A DNA stretch of 64,000 bases from Cryptomeria japonica. Its lineage: Eukaryota; Streptophyta; Pinopsida; Cupressales; Cupressaceae. Positions 45,648 through 57,124 of this stretch are shown here, in pieces. Under the pieces are notes generated by a model. The model searched no databases, was not told the DNA's origin, and was given only the letters and a program-made list of their open reading frames with translations. The translations under genes and the position numbers were made by a program. The stretch covers positions 602,580,709-602,644,708 of the forward strand of contig NC_081413.1 of the NCBI RefSeq assembly GCF_030272615.1, read 5' to 3'. The stretch's first letter is position 1, and every line of letters begins with the position of its first letter.

Positions 45648-46623
45648 TTAGATTTCACTAACCTTCTCTTTCCCTTTTTCATTTGATACTCCATTACTAG
45701 CAAGTGGATTTCTTCTTCTACAGAACTTGGCAATATGTCCAACATCATTGCATGCATAACATATAACATTGTTCTTTTGAATTGCTTTGCTAAAACCAAT
45801 GAAATTGCTTGACCTGCACTGATTAGCCATGTGTCCAAATTTTCCAAAAGAATAGCATTTTACTTTCATTCTGCAATCCTCTATCTTATGACCAAACTTA
45901 TTGCATTTAGAATATTTATCGAGAGCAGAATTAGGGTTCTGATTTCCTCTATTTCTACATTGCCTAGCCATGTGACCAAATTTATTTCAAACAAAACATC
46001 TACCATTGAATTTGTAAGCATTGAATTGTCTTATCGGTGCCTTATGGTTTTGATCTTCATTATTAGTACCGGAACTCTGTCCATGCTCAAATCCAAGTCC
46101 ACTGAAATCTCTAATTTACCTCTGTCTCTTCAATAGCTCATCAAGTTGTGTTGAGCTGATCTTGAATTTTTCTTTGTACTCACTTGCAACAATTAAATAT
46201 TATTTTAGTAATGTCATTTGTCTTTCAAGCTCTTGCTCATTGCTCTGGGATTGTACCAAATCAGTTCTCAACATATCATTTTCATGAACCAACCTACCAC
46301 ATTCTTTAAATTTGTTCTTTATGGATACAACAAGATTTTCTTCCTTTTTCTTTCTATCCTTGGTCTCCTTAGACATCCTCATAGTCATAGTTTTCATTTC
46401 ATTCTTCATAACCATGTTCTCCTGACTCAATTTCTGACATTGTTCCTTAAGTGCATTTTTCTCTTCATCATCCTAATTTTACAAAAGTTCCTTCCTTCTA
46501 GCTTGAATAGATGATAGCCTCTCTTGTAGGACAAGAATTCAATTCATCTTGTAGCTTTAAGTTCTTCAACCTTTCAACATCATAATCTTCAAATGTCATC
46601 TCAAGCTACTTCTCCAAAGCCAT
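45648..46623 (-). pseudogene. gag of element E with three zinc knuckles
   Basis: From ATG 46623 (MALEK, a stop, then LEMTFEDYDVERLKNLKLQD) the frame shifts to the one holding 46430-46200. That part is coiled-coil-like (KKKEENLVVSIKNKFKECG, then NDMLRTDLVQSQSNEQELER). At 45930-45700 there are three CCHC-type knuckles: KCNKFGHKIEDC, CYSFGKFGHMANQC (second Cys changed to Phe) and the complete CYACNDVGHIAKFC. The protein would bind RNA and form particles. It starts about 60 bp from the PBS, as gag does in copia elements. Confidence 0.72.
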
Positions 46624-46683
46624 ATTCAATGATTCTAGTTTTAAGATCTTCCTCAAATTGTTAAACTTCCTCCCAGGCACAAG

Positions 46684-46695
46684 GCTTCGATACCA
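46684..46695 (-). promoter_or_regulatory. Primer-binding site of element E
   Basis: TGGTATCGAAGC on the minus strand lies two bases past the LTR end. It has one mismatch to the initiator-Met complement. Confidence 0.82.
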
Positions 46696-46697
46696 AC

Positions 46698-46824
46698 TGT
46701 TGGAAACCAATAACACTGAGAGGGGGGGTGAATCAATATTATACTAGAACTAAATATTTTAACCTTAATAAAACATTCATACACCAACTGGTATACTGAT
46801 ACAAACAGAATTGAAAGAAGTAAA
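46698..46824 (-). repeat. 5' LTR of element E, truncated
   Basis: It aligns with 14698-14834 from TGTTGGAAACCAATAACACT to aattgaaagaagtaaa. Homology then ends abruptly. The left copy is 934 bp, so about 800 bp are missing here. Confidence 0.75.
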
Positions 46825-46826
46825 CA

Positions 46827-47672
46827 AACATGTTTCATGCTTAAAAATCATTAATGCAGAAATAGGAAATAAGGACGAATCACCAAATCCTTAACTATCA
46901 AAACAATTTCAAACATAAACCAATAAATATTAACATAAGATAAGAATAAATTAAAATAAATGAAACTCCCTCATCCTACATCGTGGCTTCCATTGTGCTT
47001 CTCTGAATTGTGCTTGTAGGTGGCTCTCAGGTATTGCACTGGGATTTCTGCATATATTAGACAATTGTTTGAAGACTGTGATTCTAGAATGAAATGAGAA
47101 AAGAGGTTTAATTTATAGATTTTCAACATAGAGAAGGTGAGGATTTGAACTCAAGTGTTTGATTGACAGATAACTGATTTAGATTGATTAGTTAACTCAT
47201 TAGATTGATCTATTAACAAAATTAATTGGAGAGTGAACTCAATTGATTGACCAGTAGACTGAATAAACTAGCTACTTGATTGGATTGATTTACTAGAAGA
47301 CTGAATTGATTGGAGAGATAAGTGGATCGATTGATTAGTAGACTGAATAGATGGATTAGTCATAAAAAGATGATTTTGAGTTAAAAAGGATGATTGATGA
47401 GTTGTCTGAGTTAATTGATTAGACAACCGATTTGATCAATCAGTTTTAATTTTAGCATGTGTTATAGGAATTTGAAATTGAATTTGATTTTCATTTTCAA
47501 TTTGGATTTGAATTTGGTCATTTGAATGCTGAAATGCACATGAAATTAACTGAAATTCAGATTTGGTGAAATATGAATTTGGAAATGTGAAATTAATTCA
47601 AATTCAAATTTTGGGGAAATTAGATGAAATTAATTGGAATTATAATTTGGGGAATTGGAAGAATAATTTATT
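46827..47672 (-). repeat. Probable fragment of another gypsy LTR
   Basis: AT-rich sequence without a reading frame. It has a minus-strand TATA-like tctataaatt near 47115 and a low-complexity gattgatt-rich part (47150-47430). The tail of aattaattggaatt-like words resembles the B LTR. Element C begins directly after it. The assignment is by resemblance only. Confidence 0.35.
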
Positions 47673-49161
47673 TGTAGACACCTAAAAATGGTCAATGCTT
47701 GTGGAGTCATAATTTAACATTTGCACATTGCCTCATTTTAGGTTTTTGCGTCGCATTAACATTTCTCCTATGATTCGCACTTGGTCTTTATCATTTGTGA
47801 GCATTGAGTCCTTCTTCTGCATTCTTCATTCGTCTCGCTCTCAAATTTTTTCTTGTCGACAACATTCTTCAATCATGATTTTGATCGATTTTATCCTATC
47901 ACATCAATGTGCGTACTCATTTGTCATTATTTTGGACATCGTCAATCCTAATTAGGGATTTGTCCTCTTATCAATCTTATCATCTGGCGATCGATTTGTC
48001 ATCGATTGTTGTCATGTCAATCTTGTCATTTTGTGATCGATCGTGGTCATTTTCAATTTTGTCATCTTGTAATCTATTTTGTCATCGATTCTTGTCCTCT
48101 TGTCAATCTTGTCATTTTGCGATCGATTTGTCATCGATCGTTGTTTGTCTCAATTATGTCAATTTGGATCAATTAGTCATTGTTCCTCGTTAATTGGTGC
48201 ATTTATCAATCAAATCATTTATCAGCATTGGTCCTTTGTCAGTCAGAATCATGATCATAATTGAATCGATATCAATTATCTTTCATCAAGACCTAATTGT
48301 CATTCTTGCATTGTTAATTCATCTTTTAGGGTTTCATGATTTAATCATTTAACCTTGTTTGCCATTTCTCTCTCTAGGATTAATAAATTATTTATTTATC
48401 CTAAGTCTTCTCATCACAATTAAATGTTCATTTAATTGGCTAATTATTCCTCTTTTTGTGAATTAATTAATAAATGACAAATTATTAATTAATTCACCTA
48501 ATTTATCTTAGTTCCTAATTTTCCTATTTTCCAATTTTCAAATTTTCCTAATTCCTAATTTCATTTCTCTCCTATTTTTCTCCTAATTTCATGGGAATGA
48601 CATAGAAATTTGTCATAATTTGTCATAATTGACAATCAATCAATTCTTGACATAGAAATTTGTCATAAATTGTCATGAATCATCAATCAATCAAATTTTG
48701 CATAGAAAGTGCATAATTTGTCATAAATTGTCATAATTGACATTTTTTATTTGCAATTTCTATTTGAATTGAATCATGCTAATTTGATCTTTTTCTCCAA
48801 TTTGTCTATAAATTGGATGAATTTCTTCAATCAAATCCCTAATCAGATTATCGAATTTCTAATCACTTTGTCAAATCACACTTCGAGTACTCTTGTGCCA
48901 ATGTCAATCTTGCTTTCACATTAGGTTTATGCACTTGAAGGTGAGATCCACAAAAAAACTATTTGGAGAAGAAAGAAGAACAATGGAGCCGCATGAAGGA
49001 AGCATTTAGATCTACATCTGGTTTGCATAATCTTTTTGAATGTTTCAATTTTCATGTCTCTATTGAGTGTGTTTAGGATAGATCATTGCAATGAGCTTTT
49101 GTGATTGAGCTAATGGTTAATATCTATATTGTTTGTGATGATTCCTAATTTCCTAGCTACA
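47673..49161 (+). repeat. 5' LTR of gypsy C
   Basis: It begins TGTAGACACC and ends CTAGCTACA (TGTAG/CTACA inverted repeat) five bases before the PBS. Length is 1489 bp. It aligns with the A LTR at 7037-8562. The TATA box is tctataaattgg at 48804-48815. The interior before the TATA box is rich in ttgtcat words. Confidence 0.92.
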
Positions 49162-49166
49162 TTAAT

Positions 49167-49184
49167 TGGTGAACCCGACGTGAA
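49167..49184 (+). promoter_or_regulatory. Primer-binding site of gypsy C
   Basis: TGGTGAACCCGACGTGAA starts five bases past the LTR end. The position and TGG start fit a tRNA 3' end complement. The tRNA is not assigned, and it is not the site used by B. Confidence 0.7.
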
Positions 49185-49288
49185 CACTAACCATCTAACC
49201 CCTTTACTATGTTTTTGAGTGCTTTTGAGTTGATTTGCAGGTCAAAAAACCCAAAAACAGGGCAGTGCAGGGTTTTCTGGGGACTTTT

Positions 49289-49400
49289 GCGCCTGTGTAA
49301 GACAACTTGCACCTGTGTTAAGTATTCTGCGCTTGTGTTAGAGACATTTTGTGCTTGTGTTATGAGTTCTGTGCCTTTGTCATGAGTTCTGCGCCTGTGT
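49289..49400 (+). repeat. 20-bp-period GCGCCTGTGT words in gypsy C leader
   Basis: Six words (gcgcctgtgt, gcacctgtgt, gcgcttgtgt, gtgcttgtgt, gtgcctttgt, gcgcctgtgt) start at 49289, 49309, 49329, 49351, 49371 and 49391. Spacing is 20, 20, 22, 20 and 20 bp. Spacer bases vary. They begin about 105 bp past the PBS. Confidence 0.88.
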
Positions 49401-51289
49401 AAAGTCTAGAAACAGAGGTGAAAATGCAGTGTTTTACTTGAAAATTGATTGTTTTTGCATTATGTTTTCTGCTTTTTGGTTTTTGGTACTAATTCTCTGT
49501 GCAGAACCTTGGCATATGCATGACAAAGGAAATAAATGAAACTACTAACATGTTTTTGTGCAGGTTCAATAGTCAAAGACTAAACATTTCAAACTTCTGA
49601 CTTGGGTTTTGCAGGTTGCGTTGGACTACAAGTAAACCTTGTGTTTGCAATTATTTTATTTAGGCACCTAGTGATTTCTAAATAGGATGGAATGAACCTA
49701 TGCTTGATTTGATTGTTGATTTTGACATTGGAGTAGGAGAGTATGCCCTCATCCTTCTTAGGGTGATCAAAAATCTAGATCTTCAATACCATGCTCATGT
49801 CTTTGATTGTGTGTCACCTTTAGAGGGCCTGCCTTCCCGACCATTTGCTTTTGCAAGAAAGTGATAATAATGAGAAGGGAATCACCCAAAGTGAGTACGG
49901 CTAGAATACCTTGGCATTCTAACTCACTATAAAAAAATACCTGATGAGTGAAAGCTTTGAAGGAAGGGTTACGTGGGAATTGCAGTTACTTGGGAAGTGA
50001 TGACCCTTGGACTCTTTCTCATATCAACATCTAAGTAGGGCCTCGCGGTCTAAATCATGCTTGCACGACTACATTTTTTTGGTATCTTGATGGGCTTAAT
50101 GTCTCAATCACGCTTGTGTGACATCAAGGAGTAACACTTAATAGAAATCCTTACTAAACACCTTGTTTTTAGAGGCCAAAAACCTTTCTAGTTGCTTGAG
50201 AAGGACAAGTTCGGATACTTGGAAGAGATACTAAGTTTTCCATGGGGAGATTTCCATGGGGGCTGATGCTTGGCTACTCTGAGAAGTGAGTGTCGTGGAG
50301 GGGAGCCCGTGGGGTCAAGCATCTATGTATTCTCCTTGAATCCCATAATGAGTCTACCTCTCAAGTACCTAATGTCCTTGCCTACCATAAGAAATGTGTG
50401 AATGAGCATGATTGTCTTGAGTCTATGTTAAAATATCTTGTCTTCTTTACTTGTCAAAAGATGAATTGCATCTCATTTCAAAAACAAGACAAAATTGATT
50501 CAAAACAAAGTTAAACATAAGAGCATTTCATCCAACAAACTTCAAAACACTTTCAAACATGGTTGTCAAACATTGTTCAAAATCTTGTCTCAACATTCAT
50601 GTCACTTACATTTAGGTTCATCCTAGGTTGCATTTTGCAAAGTTCATTGTCAACTACCAAGGTTAAGTTTCACTTAGGTCATACTCCTTTGCATATCAAT
50701 AAGGGTCATCCATTTCCATGTGTCCTCTTGCATTAGAGTAATACCATTTCATAATTCAACCTTAGGCTTTGCTTTAGGTTGACATTGTCATACATTTGCA
50801 TTTGCATACCCTAGGTCCCTTCATTAAGCTTAGGTCATTATCATATCATATTAGGGTCATTTGCATAGTAATTGTCCCTTTGCATATAGTCTCAAAAACT
50901 AGGTTTTGTCATACTTGAGTAATCCAAATCTTTGATAAACCCTAAGTCATTGTTAAGAAGTCTAGACCTTGTCAAACCTTTTCTTTTTATGTCATTATTG
51001 TCATTTGGTCAAACCTAGCTTAGTATCCAAGCATATAGGGGAGACTTTGTCATTTGTCCTTTTGTCACTTGGTCCTTTTGTCCTTTGAGGTCTAGACATC
51101 ATTTCAAGTTCCTAAGGGTCTCTTTTAGATTTGCATTCCAAAAAGTTTGTCAAAATCTTGAAAAACAACCAAAAACATAGGTTGCATTCTTGCCATGGAT
51201 TGCATTTTTCATTCATTTAGTTTGCATTTAGTTGCATATCATATATTGTCTTTGAAAAATTCCAAAAATATTGCATTTGCATAAGTGAC
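49401..51289 (+). other. Leader of gypsy C, no gene seen
   Basis: About 1.9 kb between the word array and the gag ATG. A short frame at 50290-50514 has no recognisable motif. Later parts are rich in tttgcat and gtcat words. It would be untranslated leader, which is long as in B. Confidence 0.5.
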
Positions 51290-54200
51290 ATGCCTGTTGA
51301 AACAAGATCACAATCTAAAAAGATGGGTGAACTAGCGTATCAACCCATTGACAACATATCAAATTCACAATTTCAAACCAGTCAAGTAGTACAAATTGAA
51401 GGTTCATCAAACACATCACTACCACCATAATGAACAATTCAACTTGGACCACCTCCATTATATGAACCAGTGTTTGTACCTATGAAACCAGGACATGGGA
51501 GTGTTCCACCAACTCCAAGAGGAAGTGCACCTTTTAATTGGAATCAACCAAACTTGCAACATGAAATACAAACATTGTATGAAGAACAAACCCTCTCACA
51601 AGGATTTGGTTCAGATCAAGGCATTCACCAAGAAACGAATCCAAATGTCCAACCAGATTCTTCATCAGATTTTGATGCTTCTGATGATGTTGACATGTTC
51701 CTTCAAGATCCAAAGATAACAAAAAAGATGGATAAGTTCTTGAACAAGGTCTTTAAGATGTTTCCACAAAAGTATCTTAACATGATGAGTAATGTGACCT
51801 CTTCAAGTGAGCAAATAAATGTGCAAGAACAACAAGGTGGTGAGTTGTTAAGTTTCTCTCCGCATCCAAATGAAGAAAATGCACAACAAGCAACTCAACC
51901 TACCTTGATGAATAAACGTGCTTCAAAGGCATTGACAATGACTATTCCTCAAAAGTCACCATTTGAGACAATAAATAATCCATTATTCAACGCAACACCT
52001 GTAACACAAGATCAAATAAAGACCACGCAAATATTGACAACTATCGCTCAACAAGAAGTAGTTCCTCATATGCATAAAATGGGATCAAAATCTAAAATGC
52101 AAGAGAGCTTCACAACTGGAATGCCTGATATCACTAATGTCCAAAACAATTCCACGATGCAACAAAGTTCTTATGTCCCGTTAAATTCAATATATTTTCC
52201 AAACACTATTGCGACAAATTATTTGATAATGGTGACACAAAGAGCTACGGATAGTGGTTTGCACCAACAACAATTGTTGCAACAATTGAGTAATACACAA
52301 AAAGTGCAATCGAATGTGCAAACAAGCAATGTACAACAACAAGAATTTCGCATTCGACAACAAATTGCAGCACCTTCGGCACCATTACAAGTTAATGCAA
52401 ACTTGCAACCATCACAATGGATTGGACAAACAACACAGCAAGTTAATGCAAGTGCTATACCCCATCTTAAGGAGAAGCAACGAAAACCACCTAAACAAAG
52501 TTTTTTTTACAAATGATGGGATACACACCGCGACAACAATTGGCACAAAGTCAACAAATTCCGATTCATTAGCATCAACAACATGTGCCTCAATATGTGC
52601 CAAGGCAAACAAGCTATCCTACTTCACAGCCACAATTGGCGCCTGTGCAATATAAACAACATACTCAATTGCAATATCAACCTAGGCTACAAGAAGCACA
52701 ACAACAAGGTCGATATCAAGGCATAGCACAATGGCAACAACAAGAGATGTACCAAGAACATTATATGCCGGAGACACCAAAAATGGCCATTTCAGAGTAT
52801 CAACAACCGATCGGAAATACGATGTATCGACAAAGAGTACCCACTAGGATTAATGATGGACCTCCAAAATCTGATACAATTGCACAACAACTTGAGATGT
52901 TGCAACAAAAATTTGACGCGTTAGAAACTAAAGGAACAAAGAAGTTGTATACAGATCAAGATTTATGTCCTAATCCATTTGACAAGAGTGTATACATGCC
53001 TCCATTCCCTAAGCATTTTGAGGCACCTAATTTATAGAAATATAAAGGGAATGGCAATCCAAAAGATCACATTCGAGCATTTTTCGTGGCATGTACTGAA
53101 GTGAGTTATGAGGAGAAATATTTAATGCACTTATTTGCACGAAGTCTCACGGGACAAGCCATGGATTGGTATTCACATCTTCCAGGAAATATAAAGACTT
53201 GGTTAGAATTGGCTCAAAATTTTTTATCTCATTTCGCGTTCAACATCGACAGTGATGTGACCATGTCAGATTTATGCAACACCAAGCAAAAGCAAGGTGA
53301 ACCATTGGTGACTTTCTTGCAACGATGGTGAAGCTTGTATAGTCGTTCTTCCCTAGATATACCTAAAGAACAACAAGTGAATCTATTTATCCAAAATTTG
53401 GTCCCAGAAATGATGTATGAACTAAAACTGAAAAGTCCCAGTACTATTGAGAAACTCATTAAGAAAGGAATGAGCATTGAAACGGCTCTTGTAGCTAAAG
53501 GAATTATCAAGCTCAATAAAGACAGTGACAACACAAATTATTCAGGGGACAGAAACAGATTTTGGTATAAGAACAAGAATGTCACTAATGATGGAGTTGT
53601 TGATGCAAGAGCGGTGAATGCAAATCAACCCCCATTCATGATCAAGAAGTTGAGTGTTCCTAATATGTCAACTATGGAACAAAATCAAGCACCAATGAGC
53701 AATGTTACTCAACAATAACATGCTCAACAATATAATCAACAACAAGGCCAACTCCAAAGCCAGCAGCGCAAACCTTTCCGATCAAGGGATGGGTCTCCTC
53801 AACAATTTACACCATTGGGAGAGCCTATTGAGTCGGTAATGAAGCAATTAATACAAGCAAAATTTATTAAGCTCCCAGATATCAAGGTAGAACCAGTGGT
53901 AAAACCGTATTGGTGGAATGATAATGCATACTGTGAGTATCATCGGTCCAAAGGACATAAAACCGCGTCATGTTTTCAATTGAAACATATGATTCAAGAT
54001 TTGTTAGAGCAAGGAGTAATTGAGGTAGATCCACCCCATGCGACCTCTAACACTGATCATACTATTTTCAAAACTCCTTTGCTTGATCATGACAAGGGTA
54101 AAGCATCTTCTTCCAACTCTGCCCAAACAGCAAATTATGCGAATACTGGTTATAACAATGTCATCAATTGTTTCAGAGCATCAAATGAGTATGTTTCCAC

Positions 54201-54447
54201 CCTAAGAATAAAGGGACAAGATCCCTCTTGCACGGTCACCACTCGTCGATCTAAAATAATCCTAAAAGGAGCTCCTGCAGCTCCTTCCAAACCAACTCCT
54301 ACAAGCCAGTATAATCTCTTGGATCATCTAGGAAAGACACCTACACAAATATCAATCCTTGAGTTATTGAAAATGTCTCCCATGCATCGTGCAGTCCTGG
54401 ATAAAGCCTTAATTGAGTCCACTGTCCCGACAGATATTGAATGTTGA
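51290..54447 (+). pseudogene. gag of gypsy C
   Basis: The start is ATG 51290 (MPVETRSQSKKMGELAYQP), which is in frame with the long segment 51470-52516 after two adjacent stops at 51428. The N-terminal half is very rich in Gln and Asn. A one-base change in or near a run of eight T at about 52500 shifts the frame. The rest (52585-54447) is in one frame with stops at 53037, 53331 and 53716. Core motifs are YKGNGNPKDHIRAF, then EKYLMHLFARSLTGQAMDWY (about 53040-53180), and VNLFIQNLVPEMMYELKL. The zinc-finger-like CEYHRSKGHKTASC is at about 53932-53973. Gag forms the particle and packages RNA. Confidence 0.85.
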
Positions 54448-57124
54448 CCAGTTTCAAGCCCGGATTGGACATCTAGCTATTTCCCAAAATGTCGCATTTT
54501 CTGATAACGATATCTCACCTAATAAGCTCCCTCATAACGATCCTTTACACCTTGAAGTCTTTGTCCATAATTGCAAAATCTGACGAGTCTTGATAGATGG
54601 CGGAGCGGGTCTTAATATTTGCACCTTGAGAGTGGTCATTGGCCTTGGATATACAGAAAATGATATTGATGCTTCCAGAAGAATAACAATAAAAGCATAT
54701 GATGATGCTGAGCGCCCATCCAAAGGGATAATTCCATTGCCTATCAGAGTCAGTCCAGTGATAGAAAACACTTTCTTGCAGGTCTTGGCCCTTGATCTCC
54801 CTTACAATATGATTCTTGGCCGTCCATGGATCCATGCAATGAAAGCAGTTCCATCCACCTATCATCAATGTTTAAAATATCCTTACAATGGAACTGAGAT
54901 AACAATTCCAGGAGATCCTAATCCATTTCAATTTTGTGCTACTCTAAAGGATTCTTCACAGCAGCAAGTCCCAGTCAATAGAGAGGCCAAACCACATAGT
55001 TATGTTGATCCTAATGAATTGTTAGATGTTGTCAAAGGAAAATTGAAGATACAAGACCAAGGATGCGGAGAATATTCAATGGATCAAACATTCCTCATCG
55101 AGAATTTACCAATATCTCCAAAATCATATAGCAAACCGCATTTATTGCAAAAGAAACCTAAGGTCATTATTCAATATCAACCTCCCACTACATTTACAAG
55201 ATGGGGTGAACTTGACAAAGAAACTTTAGATGATGATGTCATAGATTGGCTTTACAAAGATCCAACTGAGACCCCACCTGTTAGGTTGCTAGTGGAACGA
55301 TACGGCAAAGGATTTACTATGCTGCAAAAGAAAGGATATGACGGCTGCAGTGGCTTAGGCCTGAACAACAATGGAAGGCTAGAACCTGTTATACCCAAGA
55401 TGCAACCTCCGACTTTAGGGTTAGGTTTTGTACCATTGCGAATTGGATCCTCATCTTCCAAAGTGCCCACGTGTAGAAAAGGGCGTGACTCTGATGATGA
55501 AATAACACCTAAGGATACCCGACCCGAAACTGATTCTAATGAATGGGAGTGGAGTTCTTTTTCTTCTAGCTCCTATGCCCTCGACAATATTTTCATTGAC
55601 CCTGATAATTTGCCTATGGAAGACAAGCATGAAATAACTCCTCTTCCTAAAACATGTCCTCATGCTTGGATAGAGTCATTCTGGGATCCAAGCTCTGAAT
55701 CAAATACAAGCAGTTCAGATAGTGACACCACAGATGTTAACATCTTTACCATATCAGCCCTTTCTCTCCTTACAACTGATGATGATATGCCCCTCATCTA
55801 TCCCCAGCTTATCCAACATGACCAACAAGAACCACTCACATTGGACTGTTTTCAAAATGATGAAGCAATTGCAGAATTCCTTGGACTACGGGAAGGCATG
55901 CCACAAGGTGATCATAAGGCAGGATTTGCTATCGATTTGGATTCCATAGCATATTTCGGGGAGTCAACTCCCTCTTCTAGTCATCAAAATGAAAAAAGAA
56001 AAGAAAATGTAAAAAATCAAAAGAATAGATCTTTGAGTGAAAATCGTAAGGCACTCTCTGATCATACAAAAGTAAAAACAAAAGACGTACCTGCAGGTGA
56101 AAACCTCTCTGAGGTGCCCAAAGGTGGAAGAGTGGACATCCCCCTATCAAGTCAGGACAAATCAACATTGCTGGTGGAAATGACTGAGGAAATCAATTTG
56201 GGTACACCTGACAACCCTAAGGTCATTCATTTTGCTGCTTCTCTATCAAAACAAGAAAAGATAGATTTTGTCAATTTCTTTCTTGAGAAGAAGATCAACT
56301 TTGCATGGTCCTATGCAGATATGCCTGGCCTCGATCCAGAATTAGTCCTTCATCATTTGCCATTGAAAGCCGATGCCAAGCCTGTCAAACAGAAACTTCG
56401 AAAGATGCATCCCTAGGTGGCTCTTTTGGTCAAGGTGGAACTGAAAAAATTATTGGATGTGGGCTTCATTAGACCCATTGATTATGCAGACTGGATTTCA
56501 AATTTAGTACCAGTTAGCAAAGTAACTGGGGGCATCAGAATCTACACAGATTTTAAGGATCTCAATAAAGCATGCCCTAAAGATGATTTTCCATTGCCAA
56601 ATATCGACATCATAGTGGACATGATCGCTGGATATGAGATGCTTTCATTGATGGATGGTTTCTCCGGCTATAACCAAATTTGCATTGCTCCTGAAGATCA
56701 ACATAAGACAACATTCACCTGTGCTTGGGGTACTTATTGCTGGAATGTGATGCCCTTCAGTCTTAAAAATGTAGGCACAACATATCAAAGAGCAATGACG
56801 ACAATTTTTCATGATTTCATGCATACTTTGATGGAGGACTATGTTGATGATTTGTTATGTAAATCTGTCACCAGAGATAGTCATGTAGCCATCCTGGGCC
56901 CAATCTTTGACCGAATGGAGACCTACAAGCTTAGATTCAATCCAAAGAAGTGTGTCTTTGGTGTCACAGTTGGCAAGTTACTAGGGTACATTGTTTCTCA
57001 CATAGGCATTGAGGTCGACCCTGCCAAGGTTAAAGCAATAATGGATATGCCTCCTCCTTCTAATCTCTGTCAATTACGTAGTCTGCAAGGAAAGCTCCAG
57101 TCAATCTGCTGCTTCATAGCTTAG
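54440..57124 (+). pseudogene. Protease, G-patch-like domain and RT of gypsy C pol
   Basis: One frame runs to the end of pol at 59467. The gag-pol frame change is at about 54440. The protease active site is LIDGGAGLNIC (54589-54621), preceded by a TGA at 54579. YNMILGRPWIHAMKAVPSTY follows. A G-patch-like segment at about 55300-55440 reads YGKGFTMLQKKGYDG, GLGLNNNGRLEP and LGLGFVPL. An acidic linker follows. RT has RIYTDFKDLNKACPKDDFP, LSLMDGFSGYNQ, a TAG at 56414 and the catalytic EDYVDDLLCK. A TAG at 57122 sits after CCFIA. Protease cuts the polyprotein and RT copies RNA. Confidence 0.9.

Larger units (their letters stand above)
14698..46824 (-). mobile_element. Element E: pol-less copia-type element, interrupted by B
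   Basis: The 3' LTR is at 14698-15631 and the 5' LTR starts at 46698. Both begin TGTTGGAAACCAATAACACT on the plus strand, and they align until about 46824, where the right copy is broken off. A PBS lies inside the right LTR and repeated polypurine tracts lie inside the left one. With B (18832-44934) and one copy of its 5-bp duplication removed, the internal region is about 5 kb. It holds a zinc-knuckle gag and a frame of about 1058 codons, and no pol. The repeated AGGGGGAG tracts resemble those described for Sireviruses. I infer a non-autonomous element moved by a Sirevirus-like copia. Confidence 0.75.

Noticed and set aside
14698-46824. The two E LTRs as separate solo insertions
   Set aside because: The left one has polypurine tracts on its inner side and the right one a PBS on its inner side. 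The long frame also joins across B in phase, so they belong to one element.
50290-50514. Small ORF in the leader of gypsy C
   Set aside because: It has no recognisable motif and nothing comparable in B. It is likely a chance frame in untranslated leader.
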